DNA from: Prorocentrum cordatum
Lineage: Eukaryota > Sar > Dinophyceae > Prorocentrales > Prorocentraceae
DNA: 62,000 nucleotides
Assembly (NCBI GenBank): GCA_963575745.1
Contig: CAUYUJ010010380.1
Coordinates: 177,501-239,500, forward strand
Direction: 5' to 3'
Part shown: positions 22,007-31,706 of the stretch, one piece after another
Layout of the letters: each line of letters opens with the position of its first letter
Position numbering within the stretch: position 1 is the first letter of the stretch
Notes under the pieces: model-generated
Databases searched by the model: none
What the model was told of the DNA's origin: nothing
Seen by the model: the letters and a program-made list of their open reading frames with translations, nothing else
Position numbers and translations under genes: made by a program

Positions 22007-24374
22007 TCATTTCGTAATGCCTCCCTCCGTCGCCTGCGCGTAGGCCTCTTGCGCCCGCTGGCGGTCGAGCTCGTCCTCGTAGTCGAGGTGGGCCTCCAGC
22101 GCTGCATCCAAGTCCACGTCGGACTCACCCCCCTCCGCGGCGCGGCCCCGGCGAGGCGGCGTCGTGAGGTTTATATTCGCGCCGTCGTCGCTTTGGTTCT
22201 TCTGGAGAAAATCCCGCTGCAGCGCCTCGTAGATGACCCGCTGCTCGTCGACGTCCGCCTGGGCGAGGTCGCCGCCGCAGCCCGTTGCCAAGCGCTTGCG
22301 GGGGGCGACATCAAGTCCACCAGCTCCCCGTCGGCGCTCGCGCTCCTCTGCCAGAAGTCCTGCTGAAGTGCCGCGTATATCGCCTTCTGCTCGTCGCTGT
22401 CGACGTCGTCGAGCAGGCCCGCGCGCCCCCTGCCAGCGACGGCAACTGCAGCTGGGGGCGCGCCTGAGGAAGATGCAACGGCGCTCATCAAGTGAGCGCC
22501 CCACTCATCGTAGCCCCTGGCTCTCGAGGGCGGCCCAGGCGCTTCGGGGAACACTGGCGCGACGCTGACAGTCGGCACGAGCGGCACATCCTGGGGCGAA
22601 ACAGCGCAACGACACCATCCCACCTATGGCGCAAGGAGCCGCAGCAGAGACCTGGAAGCCTCGCTCGGCTTTTCCCCTGGTATACGCCAAGGCACCCCAT
22701 GGAACGAAACCGAGAATAGCGCGCCGTAGGTGGGGTGGTGTCGTTTGTTTTGTCGTCGGGCCTTCGTTCAGCAGGAGACGCTTCAAGTAGTTCATCGACC
22801 ACTTGACGTCGTCTTCGAAGTACGCAGGGTAGACATGCTTAGTGGGGTCCTGCTTGTATGCGCCGAAGGCCTCCTTGCAGCGCTCGTTGAAAAGGTCGGG
22901 CTTGTTGGGGTTGGTGTAGGTCCACCAAGGCACTCGGCCCCGTCCGTCGCTGGCGTGGCGGAAGTACACGCGCTTGCCAGTGACCAAAACAAAATGGGTG
23001 CGAGCACCGATGGCCAGCAAGTCCTCGTCTTCCTTTATCTGGCGGGACGAGGGTCTGATCAACTTCATGAAGTCGTCAGAGCTCACGTCCTTCGGCGTGC
23101 CATCCGCCCACTTGGACACGAGCTCCGCCTCGAAGTCTTTGCCGTAAGCATTATTGCACAGTGTCAAATTCCGACGACCCCCACCTGGCCCAGAGCGTCG
23201 CGTCCTCCTCGCTCGGATTCAGAAACGCCTTGAGGATGGATGCCGACTGCTCCGATATTTCGCCATCATCGAAGATTGCTGGCCTGATGCGGGTTACAGG
23301 CTCGCCTTTGACAAAGTCGAAGTGTTTGGCGGTCACGACGGTCGGCAGGAGGTCGCCCTTCTCGACTTCGCCAGACTGTTCCAATGCCTCGATCCCCACG
23401 CGGCTCACCATGAAAGCCAAGGTCTTCGACCCCGCGCTCTTCCCGACGCGGGTCTTGCCAAGCCACGCAACGCCGAACCCCTGAGGGTGGACGCCAAGAT
23501 GGGCCTGATGACCTCGTTGAGAAACCAAGGGTCGAAGTCTCGGAGCGTCAAGACCCATATCGCGAGGCCCTTAGCATTCGCCCTGCCCCTGGCATAGTTG
23601 TTCAACGCCCTTTCGATCCGGCCTTCCTCCCAGCCGAAGATCGGACTCTCTGGGCGGGCGCTCTCCCGATCTGCGAACTCCATGAATTGGTTGGCATTGC
23701 TGCTCCGCGGCCCCTTCTCTCGAATGAACTTGTACCCTGCGGCCTTGAGTTCCCACTCGGCCGTCTTCCTGGACGGCCCCTTGCCAGGCTTCGCGACAAC
23801 GGTGTGGCACCGCAGCTGGAAGCCTTCACTTTTCGAGCATGTACTGGACTGCCAGGCGGCCAATCCTATACTGGTTGCCATAGCGCCAGATTGAGCAAGT
23901 GCCACGACACATATGCATGCACGTGACTGTCCTAGTCTTCACCGACAGGAGGCTCACGTCCTTGAGGGTGTCGTGCTTGCCGTCGGGCTTCTTGGTGATG
24001 AACAGCTGTATGGAGTACTGACCAGCGGGCTCCCTCTTCAGGGAGAATGGTCCTGGCATGCTCTTGTAGTCGCAGGTTTTGGCGAGGTCGCGAAGCGTCT
24101 GCCAAGGGATGTCGCCGCCGAAGTCCCCCACGTAGTCCGCGAAGTATTCAATCATCCTCCCGCACTCCGTCGCGAACTCCGCTGGCAGATCGGCGATGTT
24201 GCACTGGCCTGCTGTGTCGATATTGTCGACCTTGATGAGCGGGTGGTCGCTCGCCTTCATGTTCTCCGCATGCTGCAAGGCCTCCCCAAACGTGAGCCCA
24301 GGAGCGTAATCGGGAACGCCAAGCGACTCCCCCAAGCTCGCTGGAAGCACAACCGCAGGGTTGATTGTTGTCAT
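22007..24374 (-). pseudogene. P-loop NTPase (possibly SF3 helicase-like) gene, frameshifted
   Basis: The ATG at 24374 opens an N-terminal region with no family I know. The coding signal then crosses frames near 23838 (an extra base in AAAAGTGAAGG), 23480 (a G run) and 23170. The core has a Walker A motif, WLGKTRVGKS, a Walker-B-like RPAIFDDG, and a conserved-looking stretch LKAFLNPSEEDATLWARWG followed by CNNAYG. C-terminal to it is WWTYTNPNKPDLFNERC. The tail carries two copies of a motif: DEQKAIYAALQQDFWQ and DEQRVIYEALQRDFLQ, each followed by an Asp-Gly and a (D/N)L-(M/T)-(S/T)-P. The Walker A, Walker B and Asp-Asp arrangement suggests a helicase-like ATPase such as superfamily 3. I see no HUH nuclease. 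Three separate single-base breaks argue for a pseudogene. It is adjacent to, and on the same strand as, the transposase gene. Confidence 0.55.
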
Positions 24375-24481
24375 GGCGACGCAGCAGGAAGCTGAGGGGG
24401 GCAGACGGACTCTTCGAGCGCAAAGGCTTGAGAGGCAACTGGCTGTGGCTATCGCAAATCTTCCTCCTCCCCAGCAGGGGG

Positions 24482-24507
24482 GGGGCATCCTTTTTTGAGG
24501 ATGCCCC
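24482..24507. other. Perfect 9-bp hairpin with T6 loop
   Basis: GGGGCATCC, loop TTTTTTGA, GGATGCCCC. A related but imperfect version, GGCTCC-T7-GAGGGTGCCC, sits in the same orientation at 24859-24881. Either could act as an RNA hairpin or be the remnant of a small repeat. It lies about 110 bp upstream of the NTPase start. Confidence 0.6.
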
Positions 24508-24579
24508 TCGGGGCAAACGTAGTAAGCCATTTGCTGGGCCACATCGTCTGGCACGCGACAGAGAGAAGCAAGTCATAGC

Positions 24580-24685
24580 ATTGCCAATTGTAGCATCGCG
24601 CAAATAGCGTAGCAGAGCCAAGCGTAGCATAGCATTGCGTTGCGGTGCGCTGCACAACATAGCATAGCACGGCATAGCGTTCTTT
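24580..24685. repeat. Short TAGC/GCATAGC repeat patch
   Basis: Degenerate repeats such as GCGTAGCAGAG, CGTAGCATAGCATTGCG and ACATAGCATAGCACGGC. Reminiscent of the TTAGC satellite but short. Confidence 0.5.
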
Positions 24686-25209
24686 TCCTGGGTCCCTCCC
24701 CTGCTCATCCTCCTTCTCCTTTTCCTGATCCTCTTCCTCCTTCCGTTCCCCTTTCCTCCCCCCCCGCCTGCCTCTTCCTCCTCTCCTAGCGTCGGCGCCG
24801 ATGCAAATGTGCACCGCCATCGCTGCGGTCCGCGCTCACGTCCGCTAGAGGGGGGGGGGGCTCCTTTTTTTGAGGGTGCCCTGAAAAGCAGCCGCCGCCT
24901 CCTCTCTCCTGTCCCACTTCCTCCTCTTCTTTCTCCTGCTTCCCCTCCTCCCTCGCTTCCCTTGCCCCCCTGCCCCTGCGCTGCTGCCCCTGCGCGCCAG
25001 CCCGCCCCCGCCCCTCGCGAGCGGCTTTCTTTCCCGCGCACCGCTGCGCGCTGTTGTTTCTGCGCTAGTCCCCGTTCTCGTTGCGCCACCACAGCCAGCG
25101 CAAGTGCCCCACTCCGCTCTCAGGCCAGTGCTTGACCTCCGTGGCTCAGGTCTTCGGCAGCTCCTGAGGCCGCCCCCCACCCTGCCTGCCCGCGCCCTCC
25201 CCCCAGCGC

Positions 25210-25390
25210 AGTCCTGCAAGCACAGCTTGAGGAAGACGCCCCACCAAGTCTGGAAGGAGCAGAGCCTGCGCTTGGCGTCGTCGCGTTCCTTCCCCGCCCC
25301 CCCGCGGGCGCGCCTCTCCTCCTTCAGCTGCTTCTGGGTCTCCTTCAGCTCCTCCCAGGGGCGGTTGGTTTCTCTTACTGCCGCTTCGCG
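25210..25390 (-). other. Possible coding remnant with a coiled coil
   Basis: The minus strand reads TNRPWEELKETQKQLKEERR, a charged heptad-like segment, followed by a basic stretch and FQTWWGVFLKLCLQ. It is bounded by poly-C on one side and low-complexity sequence on the other. No family recognised. It could be a piece of a gene on the same strand as the NTPase. Confidence 0.3.
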
Positions 25391-25397
25391 AAGTGCC

Positions 25398-25665
25398 CCC
25401 CCCCCCCCCCCCCCCCCTCCCCACCCCCCCCCCCCTCCCACCCCCCCCCCCCCCCCCCCCCCCCATCATCACCCCCCCCCCTCTGAAAGCCCCTCGTCTT
25501 CTGCATATGCTCCCAAAAGTCCCGCCTGTGGTCGCGCACCAAGTCCACCTGGGGCGGCGCAAGCTGCACGCATGAAGCACAGCGCGCACCTGGCACACCG
25601 CGCGCACATGGCGCACGCACACTTCGCACAAGGCACGCACGTTGCGCACCGTGCGCACCGTCAGG
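25398..25665. repeat. Poly-C tracts and GCGCAC repeats
   Basis: C-homopolymer runs with few interruptions at 25398-25490, and a purine-pyrimidine alternating patch at 25575-25665 (CGCGCAC, GCGCACGCACAC, TGCGCACCG). Assembly errors are likely in such tracts. Confidence 0.8.
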
Positions 25666-25939
25666 TTTGTCTATCCGCCCACCCTGCGTTTCAGCCGCGC
25701 GATCTTCCTCGTGTAAGGCTCGACCACCGCCTCGAGGGCGGCGGCCTTCTTTCTCCGCGCGTTTTGCGGGCGTTGTAGGCGGCGTTGCGCGCCTTCTTCT
25801 TCGCGTGGGCGGTCGTTCCTGGTTTGGGGTTCCCCACGCCAGGGGGGTGGCGGGGCGAAGGGCGCGGCGTCGGCGCGAGCGCGCCGCGAGCTGCTTGAGC
25901 CTCGGTCGAGGCGCGGCGTGCTTGCTCGCGTTTCCTCCC

Positions 25940-26178
25940 TCCCTCCCCCCTCCTCCTCCTCCTCTTCCTCCTCGTTTTTCTTCCCCCCCATCCCCCTCCT
26001 CCTCTCCCTCCTCCTCCTGCTCCTGCTCCTCCTCCTCTTCCTCCGTCTCATCCTCCTCCTGTTCCTCCTCCTCCTGCTCCTCCTCCTCCTCGTCCTCCTC
26101 CTCCTCGTCCTCCTCCTCCTCCCCCGCCTTCTCCTCCTCCTCCTCATCCTCCTCCTCCTTGTCCTTCTGCTCCTTCTC
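25940..26178 (+). repeat. (CTC)n tract
   Basis: An imperfect CCTCCTCCT tract of about 240 bp, the mirror of the GAG tract at 27073-27180. Confidence 0.9.
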
Positions 26179-27072
26179 TTCCCAATCGGATTCCAGTATC
26201 GGGCGCGGAATCCAGCAGAACCCTTGGGAAACAAAAAAGAAAAGAAACCCAAATTATCCCAGTGCGACCCTACCTAGGAGTTGGAGCTCTTAGGAAAGCA
26301 ACAAAAGCTAAGCTAAGCTAAGCTAAGCTCGGGTAGCTAAGCTAAGCTAAGATAAGCTAAGCAAAGCTAAGATGATATGAGATAAGCTAAGCTACGCTAA
26401 GCTAGGCTAGGCTAGGCTAGGCTAGGCTAGGCCAAGTTAAGCGAATCTAATATGATATAAGCTAAACTAAGCTAAGCGAAGCGAAGTTAAGCTTAGCTAA
26501 GGTAAGCTAAGCTAATATGAGATAAGCTAAGCTGGGCTAAGCTAAGCTAGGCAAAGCTAGGCTAAGCTAAGCTAAGCTAGGCTAGGATAGGCTAAGCTAA
26601 GCTAGGCTAAGTTAAGCTAGTATGAAATAGGCTAAGTTAAGTGAAGCTAAGGTAAGATCAGCTAAGCTGAGCTCAGCTAAGCTAAGCTAAGATGAGATAA
26701 GCTGAGATAAGCTAAGATGAGATATGCCAAGCGAAGCTAAACTAAACTAAGCTGAGTTAAGCTAAGCTAAGCTACGATGAAATACGCAACGCTAAGTTAC
26801 GGGGGCGTAACTGGGGGAACCGCGGGGCGGGGACTGGGGGAACCGCCCGGGGCGATTTCCATTGCCCGGCCCTTTAAGCTAAGAGAGTAGGAACCCTTCT
26901 AGGCAGAGCCTAGGTAGGGAAATAAACACAAACATCCTGAGGATACCTTCCCCCCCCCCACCCCCCAGCCCCCGAATCTCTGCTCAGGATTGTTTTTTTT
27001 GTTTTTTTTGTTTTTTGGTTTTTCCCAGGGTTCTGCTGGATTCCGCCCCCGCTAATGGAATCCGATTGGGAA
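26179..27072 (-). mobile_element. Fold-back unit carrying TTAGC element copy 2
   Basis: Arms of about 60 bp at 26179-26238 and 27009-27072 are inverted copies. Both carry TTCCCAATCGGATTCC, GCGGAATCCAGCAGAACCC and TGGGAAA, the second arm as complement. Between them lies an inverted second copy of the element at 6919-8059. It has the 37-bp exact match at 26251-26287, CCCTACCTAGG at 26268-26278, degenerate GCTAAGCTAAG units at 26305-26800, a GGGGGAACCGC block, and CCTAGGTAGGG at 26909-26919. No ORF. The arms continue outward into CTC on one side and GAG on the other, so the whole 25940-27180 segment is a large palindrome apart from its centre. Confidence 0.75.
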
Positions 27073-27180
27073 GAGGAGGAGGAGGATGAGGAGGAGGAGG
27101 AGGAGGAGCAGGAGGAGGAGGACGAGGAGGAGGAGGACGAGGAGAAGGAGGAGGAGGAGGAGGAGGAGGAGGAAGAGAGG
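27073..27180 (+). repeat. (GAG)n tract
   Basis: GAGGAGGAGGA repeats forming the right outer part of the palindrome described for 26179-27072. Confidence 0.9.
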
Positions 27181-27934
27181 AGAGAGAAAGACGCATACGA
27201 GAAAGGGGGTGGAACCAGGAGAGATATGTCCCTCGAGAAGGTTCCCCAAAGGCTCTGGACCAGCGGGGCCCCTCCTCAAGAACCTCACGCTCACCGGGCG
27301 CAGAGGGCTTGCCCGCGGCAGTATGTTCATGCTGCGCAGGCAGGCTGCGACTTCGGCATGCGGCAGACTTTCTGGGCGTTGCCTCACGATCGTAATGGTT
27401 GCAACTTCTGGTCTCAAGGAGTCTGGGGTCGAGCTTCGCAGGCATCTGCTTTCAGAGTCCCTGGCGTCCCCACATGCATGCTAGAATCCAGAGGGCCTGG
27501 GGTCCACCGCCTCGTCTCCTCAAGCGCGCGGGCAATGGCAGGTGGCAAAAGTTCATGGGCCCCGTCTCAGCTGTTCAAGCCACTGTGTTCGATGTTGGGT
27601 TGGGTGGGGTCTTAGGGAAGCTTCTGTTTAGCAGCGTCGTACCTTTTGTGGCACTGTGGGGGACTAGTCCGTTCCTGTTTCTACTAAGCCAGGGGGACCA
27701 TAGGCTTCCAGAGGCCCAGGAGGAGCCCCACCACAGACAAAAGCCCAGCGGGTTCACATGCATCATAGACAAAAGGCATCCCCAAACGATCCATCATCGG
27801 CCCTCGAGTGGCGGGGGCCATCCTCTTTAGCGGCAGCAACGCCTGCCGCAGCAACTCGGCATCCATTCCTGCGCCTCCACCTCATCTATTTTTCGCCTCG
27901 GGGAAAAGTCTGGGTCGGGTCGGGTCGAGCTTCG
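27181..27934. other. No gene recognised
   Basis: Ordinary-composition sequence with frames of 60-140 codons on both strands, none recognised. Confidence 0.4.
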
Positions 27935-28118
27935 GCCTCCTCCTCCTCCTCTTCCTCCTCCGCCTCCTCCTCTTCCTCCCTCCTCCCTCTTTCCTCCCTC
28001 CCTCCCTCTCTCCCTCCCTCCCTCCCTCCCTCCCTCCTGCCCCTCCCTCCTCCTTCCTCCCTCCTACCTCCTCACTCGTCACTCCTGCCTTCTACTTCCT
28101 GCCTCTGCCTCCTCCTCC
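27935..28118 (+). repeat. CCT-rich tract
   Basis: CTCCTCCTC, then CTCCCTCC and CCTCCTCCTTCC repeats leading into a diverged leader relict at 28119. Confidence 0.85.
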
Positions 28119-28140
28119 TCCGTAGCCCTTTCGGTTCGAG
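28119..28140 (+). other. Diverged DinoSL relict, four mismatches
   Basis: Matches the consensus at 18 of 22 positions (differences at 10, 14, 17 and 20), directly after CCTCCTCCTC. An older relict than the exact copy 860 bp downstream. No ORF recognised after it. Confidence 0.6.
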
Positions 28141-28524
28141 GCTTTCCCTGGCCGCGCCCTTCTCCCTCCGCTTCCCTCCTCACCCCTCTTCCGACCACCA
28201 CTCTGGCCATGCCTCGCCCCCTCCCGCCCCTCATGCTCCTGCTTCTCCTCCCCCTCCTCGTCCTGCTTTTCCTCCCCCTCCTTGTCCTGCTTCTCCTCCC
28301 CCTCCTTCTCTTCTTCCTCCTCCTTGAGGCGTGAAGCCCCCCGTGCCGATGCGGCACCATACTAGGGTCGCGGTACTCTATGCGGCCACCGCAGGCCCGC
28401 CCTGACGGCATGAGAGTGCCGGAGAGCGGGGCCATTCCATGTTCATCGCAGGGAGCAGGTATCCTGGGTAGTGAAGCGAGGCGATCTGGCCCGCTGATGC
28501 GAAGCAGACGTTGCCCCCCAAGCG

Positions 28525-28602
28525 CATAACATATCAGATCAGATCATATCAGATCATATCATGTCATATCATATCATACCATACCATATCATATCATCAT
28601 TC
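28525..28602 (+). repeat. ATATC/ATACC pentanucleotide microsatellite
   Basis: Repeated ATCATATCAG, TCATATCATATC and CATACCATACC units, AT-rich within GC-rich surroundings. Confidence 0.9.
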
Positions 28603-28865
28603 CCGTCCTTCCCTTCTCCTCCTCCTCCTCCTCTTCTTCCTCCCCCTCCTCCCTCCCTCCAACGTCCCCGGTCCTGCCCGCTCGCCCAGGAGGCAGCGGG
28701 CATGGCGCTCCCGTGCCTGGCGTGCATGCCTTGCGCCCCTCGCGACCGAGGCGGCACGCGCGGGCCGCCCCCGGCCGCGCCGCTGCCGCCGCCGCCGCCG
28801 CCTGGAGGCGGCGGCGGCGCGACGCCCGTAGGTCGAGCAGGGGATCGACCCCTAAGGGTCTTTTG

Positions 28866-28979
28866 TGTTGCCCCCCCCCTTCTTCCTCCTCCTCCTCCTC
28901 CTCCTCCTCCTCCTCCTCCTCCTCCTCTTCCTCCTCCTCCTCCTCCTCCTCCTCCTCCTCCTCCTCCTCCTCGTTTTCC
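28866..28979 (+). repeat. (CTC)n tract upstream of exact leader relict
   Basis: About 110 bp of CTCCTCCTC ending CGTTTTCC, then the leader. It fits a polypyrimidine tract for trans-splicing. Confidence 0.9.
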
Positions 28980-29001
28980 TCCGTAGCCATTTTGGCTCAA
29001 G
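28980..29001 (+). other. Relict dinoflagellate spliced leader, exact 22-nt match
   Basis: A full match to the DinoSL consensus with T at the first position. The next bases are AGCTACC, so there is no splice donor. It should mark the 5' end of a retrocopy running to the right. Confidence 0.92.
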
Positions 29002-31684
29002 AGCTACCGAGCCTGCCCTGGCTCCTGGTGGCTGCGCGCGCCCGCCGTCGCGCGGGATCCGTCGGGATGATGTCGCCTGCTGCTTCATAGTGTTCTGCTC
29101 TCTCTTCGTGCTCCTCTCCCACCTGTGCGTGGGCGCTGCTGCGGGCAGTTCTTCGATACCGAGCTGTCGTTCCTGGGTGGCCGCCTCTACTGCGGGGGCC
29201 CCGCTCACTGGAGCTCAACGTCGCCGCCGCGAGCAGGATTCTTGGCACGCGACTTCCCATAGTGGGCCTGGGGAGGCTTTGGTGGAAGTGGATGTGGCTG
29301 ACAGGGCTGATGTGAAGCGCATGGCCCAAGGTAAGGCCTTTCATCGGATTCTCGATACTGAGGGCCTGATTCGTGGGATCGCCCCAGCTGCTTCTGGCAA
29401 GCTTGGCTGCACATCGTGCGCTCCGACGAGGTGTGCTCTCCCCTGACGGCCATGCGGCCGCGCGGGCGGCGCTGGAGCTGGCGGACGCCGCCAAGCATCG
29501 TCACCAGGCCCTTCATGGATCTGGTGTGCGTCGTGTTGCGGACCACGCTGGACATCATGAGCGTTCTGGTCGGCAGGACCCCGATGGAGTTCAAGTTCGC
29601 TCTGGCCGTAGTGACCATGCTGCTGCTTCTCGCCCTCGCTGGGCAGATGTACCTTCTGACGACGACGACGATGTTGCAGTGCACGACCGACCTCCGCCTC
29701 GAGCGGGAGGCCCGTTTCTCTCCAGCACGACGGCATGCCCCTCCAGCAATTGCGTGCAACCTGAGGCGGCGATGCAGACGAGTGACCTTCTCTTCTCGTA
29801 CATGGCTCAGCTCACGTTTACGATGAACGAGCTCATGTGTTTGTGTTGGCTACGACGCTCTTCGCCTACAGCTGGACACCACTCGATATGGTTCAGACAT
29901 CGGAGCCCAACGTGTACCTGGACAATGACTACTTCCTGGATGACCTCGGCTTCGAGACCGAGCTCTGCATTTTCGAGGAGCGAGCCCGGCCCCCTGCTGT
30001 CGGTGATGCCGGTGGTAATGCCGTTCCCCATGCCGCTGGTGATCGACCTGCCAAGCTTGCTAGTGCCGACGCGGCCGCCGCTGCTCGTGGCGTTCGTCCT
30101 CCGCTTCCTGGTGATCCTGTTGCGGATCGATCGGGTCGATGGTCCCCAGGATGCCGTTCACGATCGTGATCGCTACAGTGCTGCTCACCCTGTTCGTGCT
30201 GCTGCCGCTGGTCGCCCACTGCCCGCAGTTCGTGCTGGAGCGGATGACGATGCTGGCGCTGGTGCTCTCCCTGCTGCTGCTGCCGCTTGTGCGGATAGCC
30301 GCCTGAGAGATGCCGGTCAGGGCTCAGGTACTGGTGTCCCGCCCCCTGCCGAAGCCCAAGCGCATCCTGGTGGTCCTGTCAAGGCTCGGGATTTGTTCTG
30401 CTTGAAGGTGCTGGACGTTGGCCCTCGTGTGGCCTGGCGCCCCGCGTGCCGCGACGCTCGCTGGCACTCTCACCTCGTGGACGTCTCGTTCGAAGCGGCC
30501 TCGAAGGAACACATTCGGGTTGCTGCTGTACCCCCAGCTTTGTTATCTGCGCTGCCCCTGTCGTCCTCTCTGTGGCAGGCGCGTGCTGACGGATGCAATG
30601 CGGTTGAGATTTTCGCGATGCTGGACTCAGATGAACGCGCAGCTGCCGCTCGGGACGCATCCTCATCACTTCCGCCCTCCACGGCCTGTTCGGCCCCAGC
30701 GGCGACGACTTCAGTCACCAAGGTGCCTTCGACGAGTAGCACTGCGACCCCCTCAGCTCCGTCGGCGCACTGTGACCATCAGCCCCCTCCTGGTCAGCGT
30801 CCTGCGGCCCCCCTGCTCGCGCTGCTCACGCAGAGTCGAATGCTACGAGGCGCATCACTTTCAAAGAGGATACCGACCACGTCAACTGCTTCCACGGAAC
30901 GGGGATTCTGCCCCCGCCGGATCGAGTGCCACCAGCGGGCAGAGGGGCTGAACGGGCACCGCGACCAGATGCAGCACCTCTGTCAGCAGCATCGTCAACG
31001 CGCCCCTGGGGACCGACAGGCATTGCAGCAGCTTCAGCAAGAAGCGACGGGTAGCACGGGTCGTCGTCAGCGTCGTCCCAGCTTGCCGTATCCCAGACGG
31101 GATCAGCACCATCGGCGGCAGAATCATGACCGATACCGAGCTGCTGTTGGCCACCATCAGCGGCAGCAACCAGAAGGAAGAAGGTGATGCGCACCTTCAT
31201 GGGCGCGTGACGCCTGGCGCCCCTTTCTTTCGACATTATGACCTTCTGCCGCTTCGTGCCTGCAGCAAGGCTCTCTTCGCTCACGTTGACTTCGTCGTCA
31301 TGGTCGACAAATTCAATCCGTTCGGCTTCATGGTCGCCGACTCCTTCGCCGCGGCGGGGGCTTCCCCTGCCATTGTTTCTGCTGCCCCTCCGGGCGCGGA
31401 GGTTGACGCAGACTACCAGAAGAGCTACGATTACCAATGCAAGTACGATTTCGAAAAAGGACCACCTTGGCTACCTCGACGCTGGCGACCGCCCGGGCAC
31501 CTTCAACGTGGACCTGAGAGGCTCGGCGCAGCGGCCGCGCGGCCCTGGGGCGTGAGGATGGACCTTCGCTCAGGGACGCTCGCTCTTCCTCTTGTTCCTC
31601 CTCCTCCTCCGCCACCCCCCCCCCCCCCCCGGCCCTCCTCCACCCTTTCCCCTCCCCCCCTCCTCCCCCCCCCCCCCCCCCTCC
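29002..31684 (+). pseudogene. Degenerate retrocopy or element body with hydrophobic segments
   Basis: No complete ORF. Natural-looking pieces lie in changing frames. One near 29280-29400 reads EVDVADRADVKRMAQG. Hydrophobic stretches encode FKFALAVVTMLLLLALAGQM (about 29590-29650), LLVAFVLRFLVILLRID (about 30080-30130) and, from an ATG at 30151, a 51-codon frame with FTIVIATVLLTLFVLLPLVA and MLALVLSLLLLPLVRI. The first piece is followed by acidic EPNVYLDNDYFLDDLGFETE (about 29905-29965). I recognise no family. The hydrophobic segments recall the 34-residue hydrophobic repeats of LINE C. It could be the ORF1 side of the LINE whose RT lies at 31.8 kb, interrupted by a second relict. Confidence 0.35.
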
Positions 31685-31706
31685 TCCGCAGCCATTGTGG
31701 CTTGAG
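31685..31706 (+). other. Diverged DinoSL relict, four mismatches
   Basis: Differs from the consensus at positions 5, 13, 19 and 20. A C-rich/CTCC tract (31590-31684) precedes it, and a reverse-transcriptase fragment follows within about 300 bp. Confidence 0.55.

Noticed and set aside
22505-23560. Viral origin of the NTPase (CRESS-type Rep)
   Set aside because: Only the P-loop and Walker B parts are suggestive. No HUH nuclease motif or origin hairpin was found, so it is left as a helicase-like ATPase.
28569-29000. Long poly-Gly, poly-Glu, poly-Ser and poly-Leu frames
   Set aside because: All come from the CTC/GAG tract upstream of the exact leader relict.
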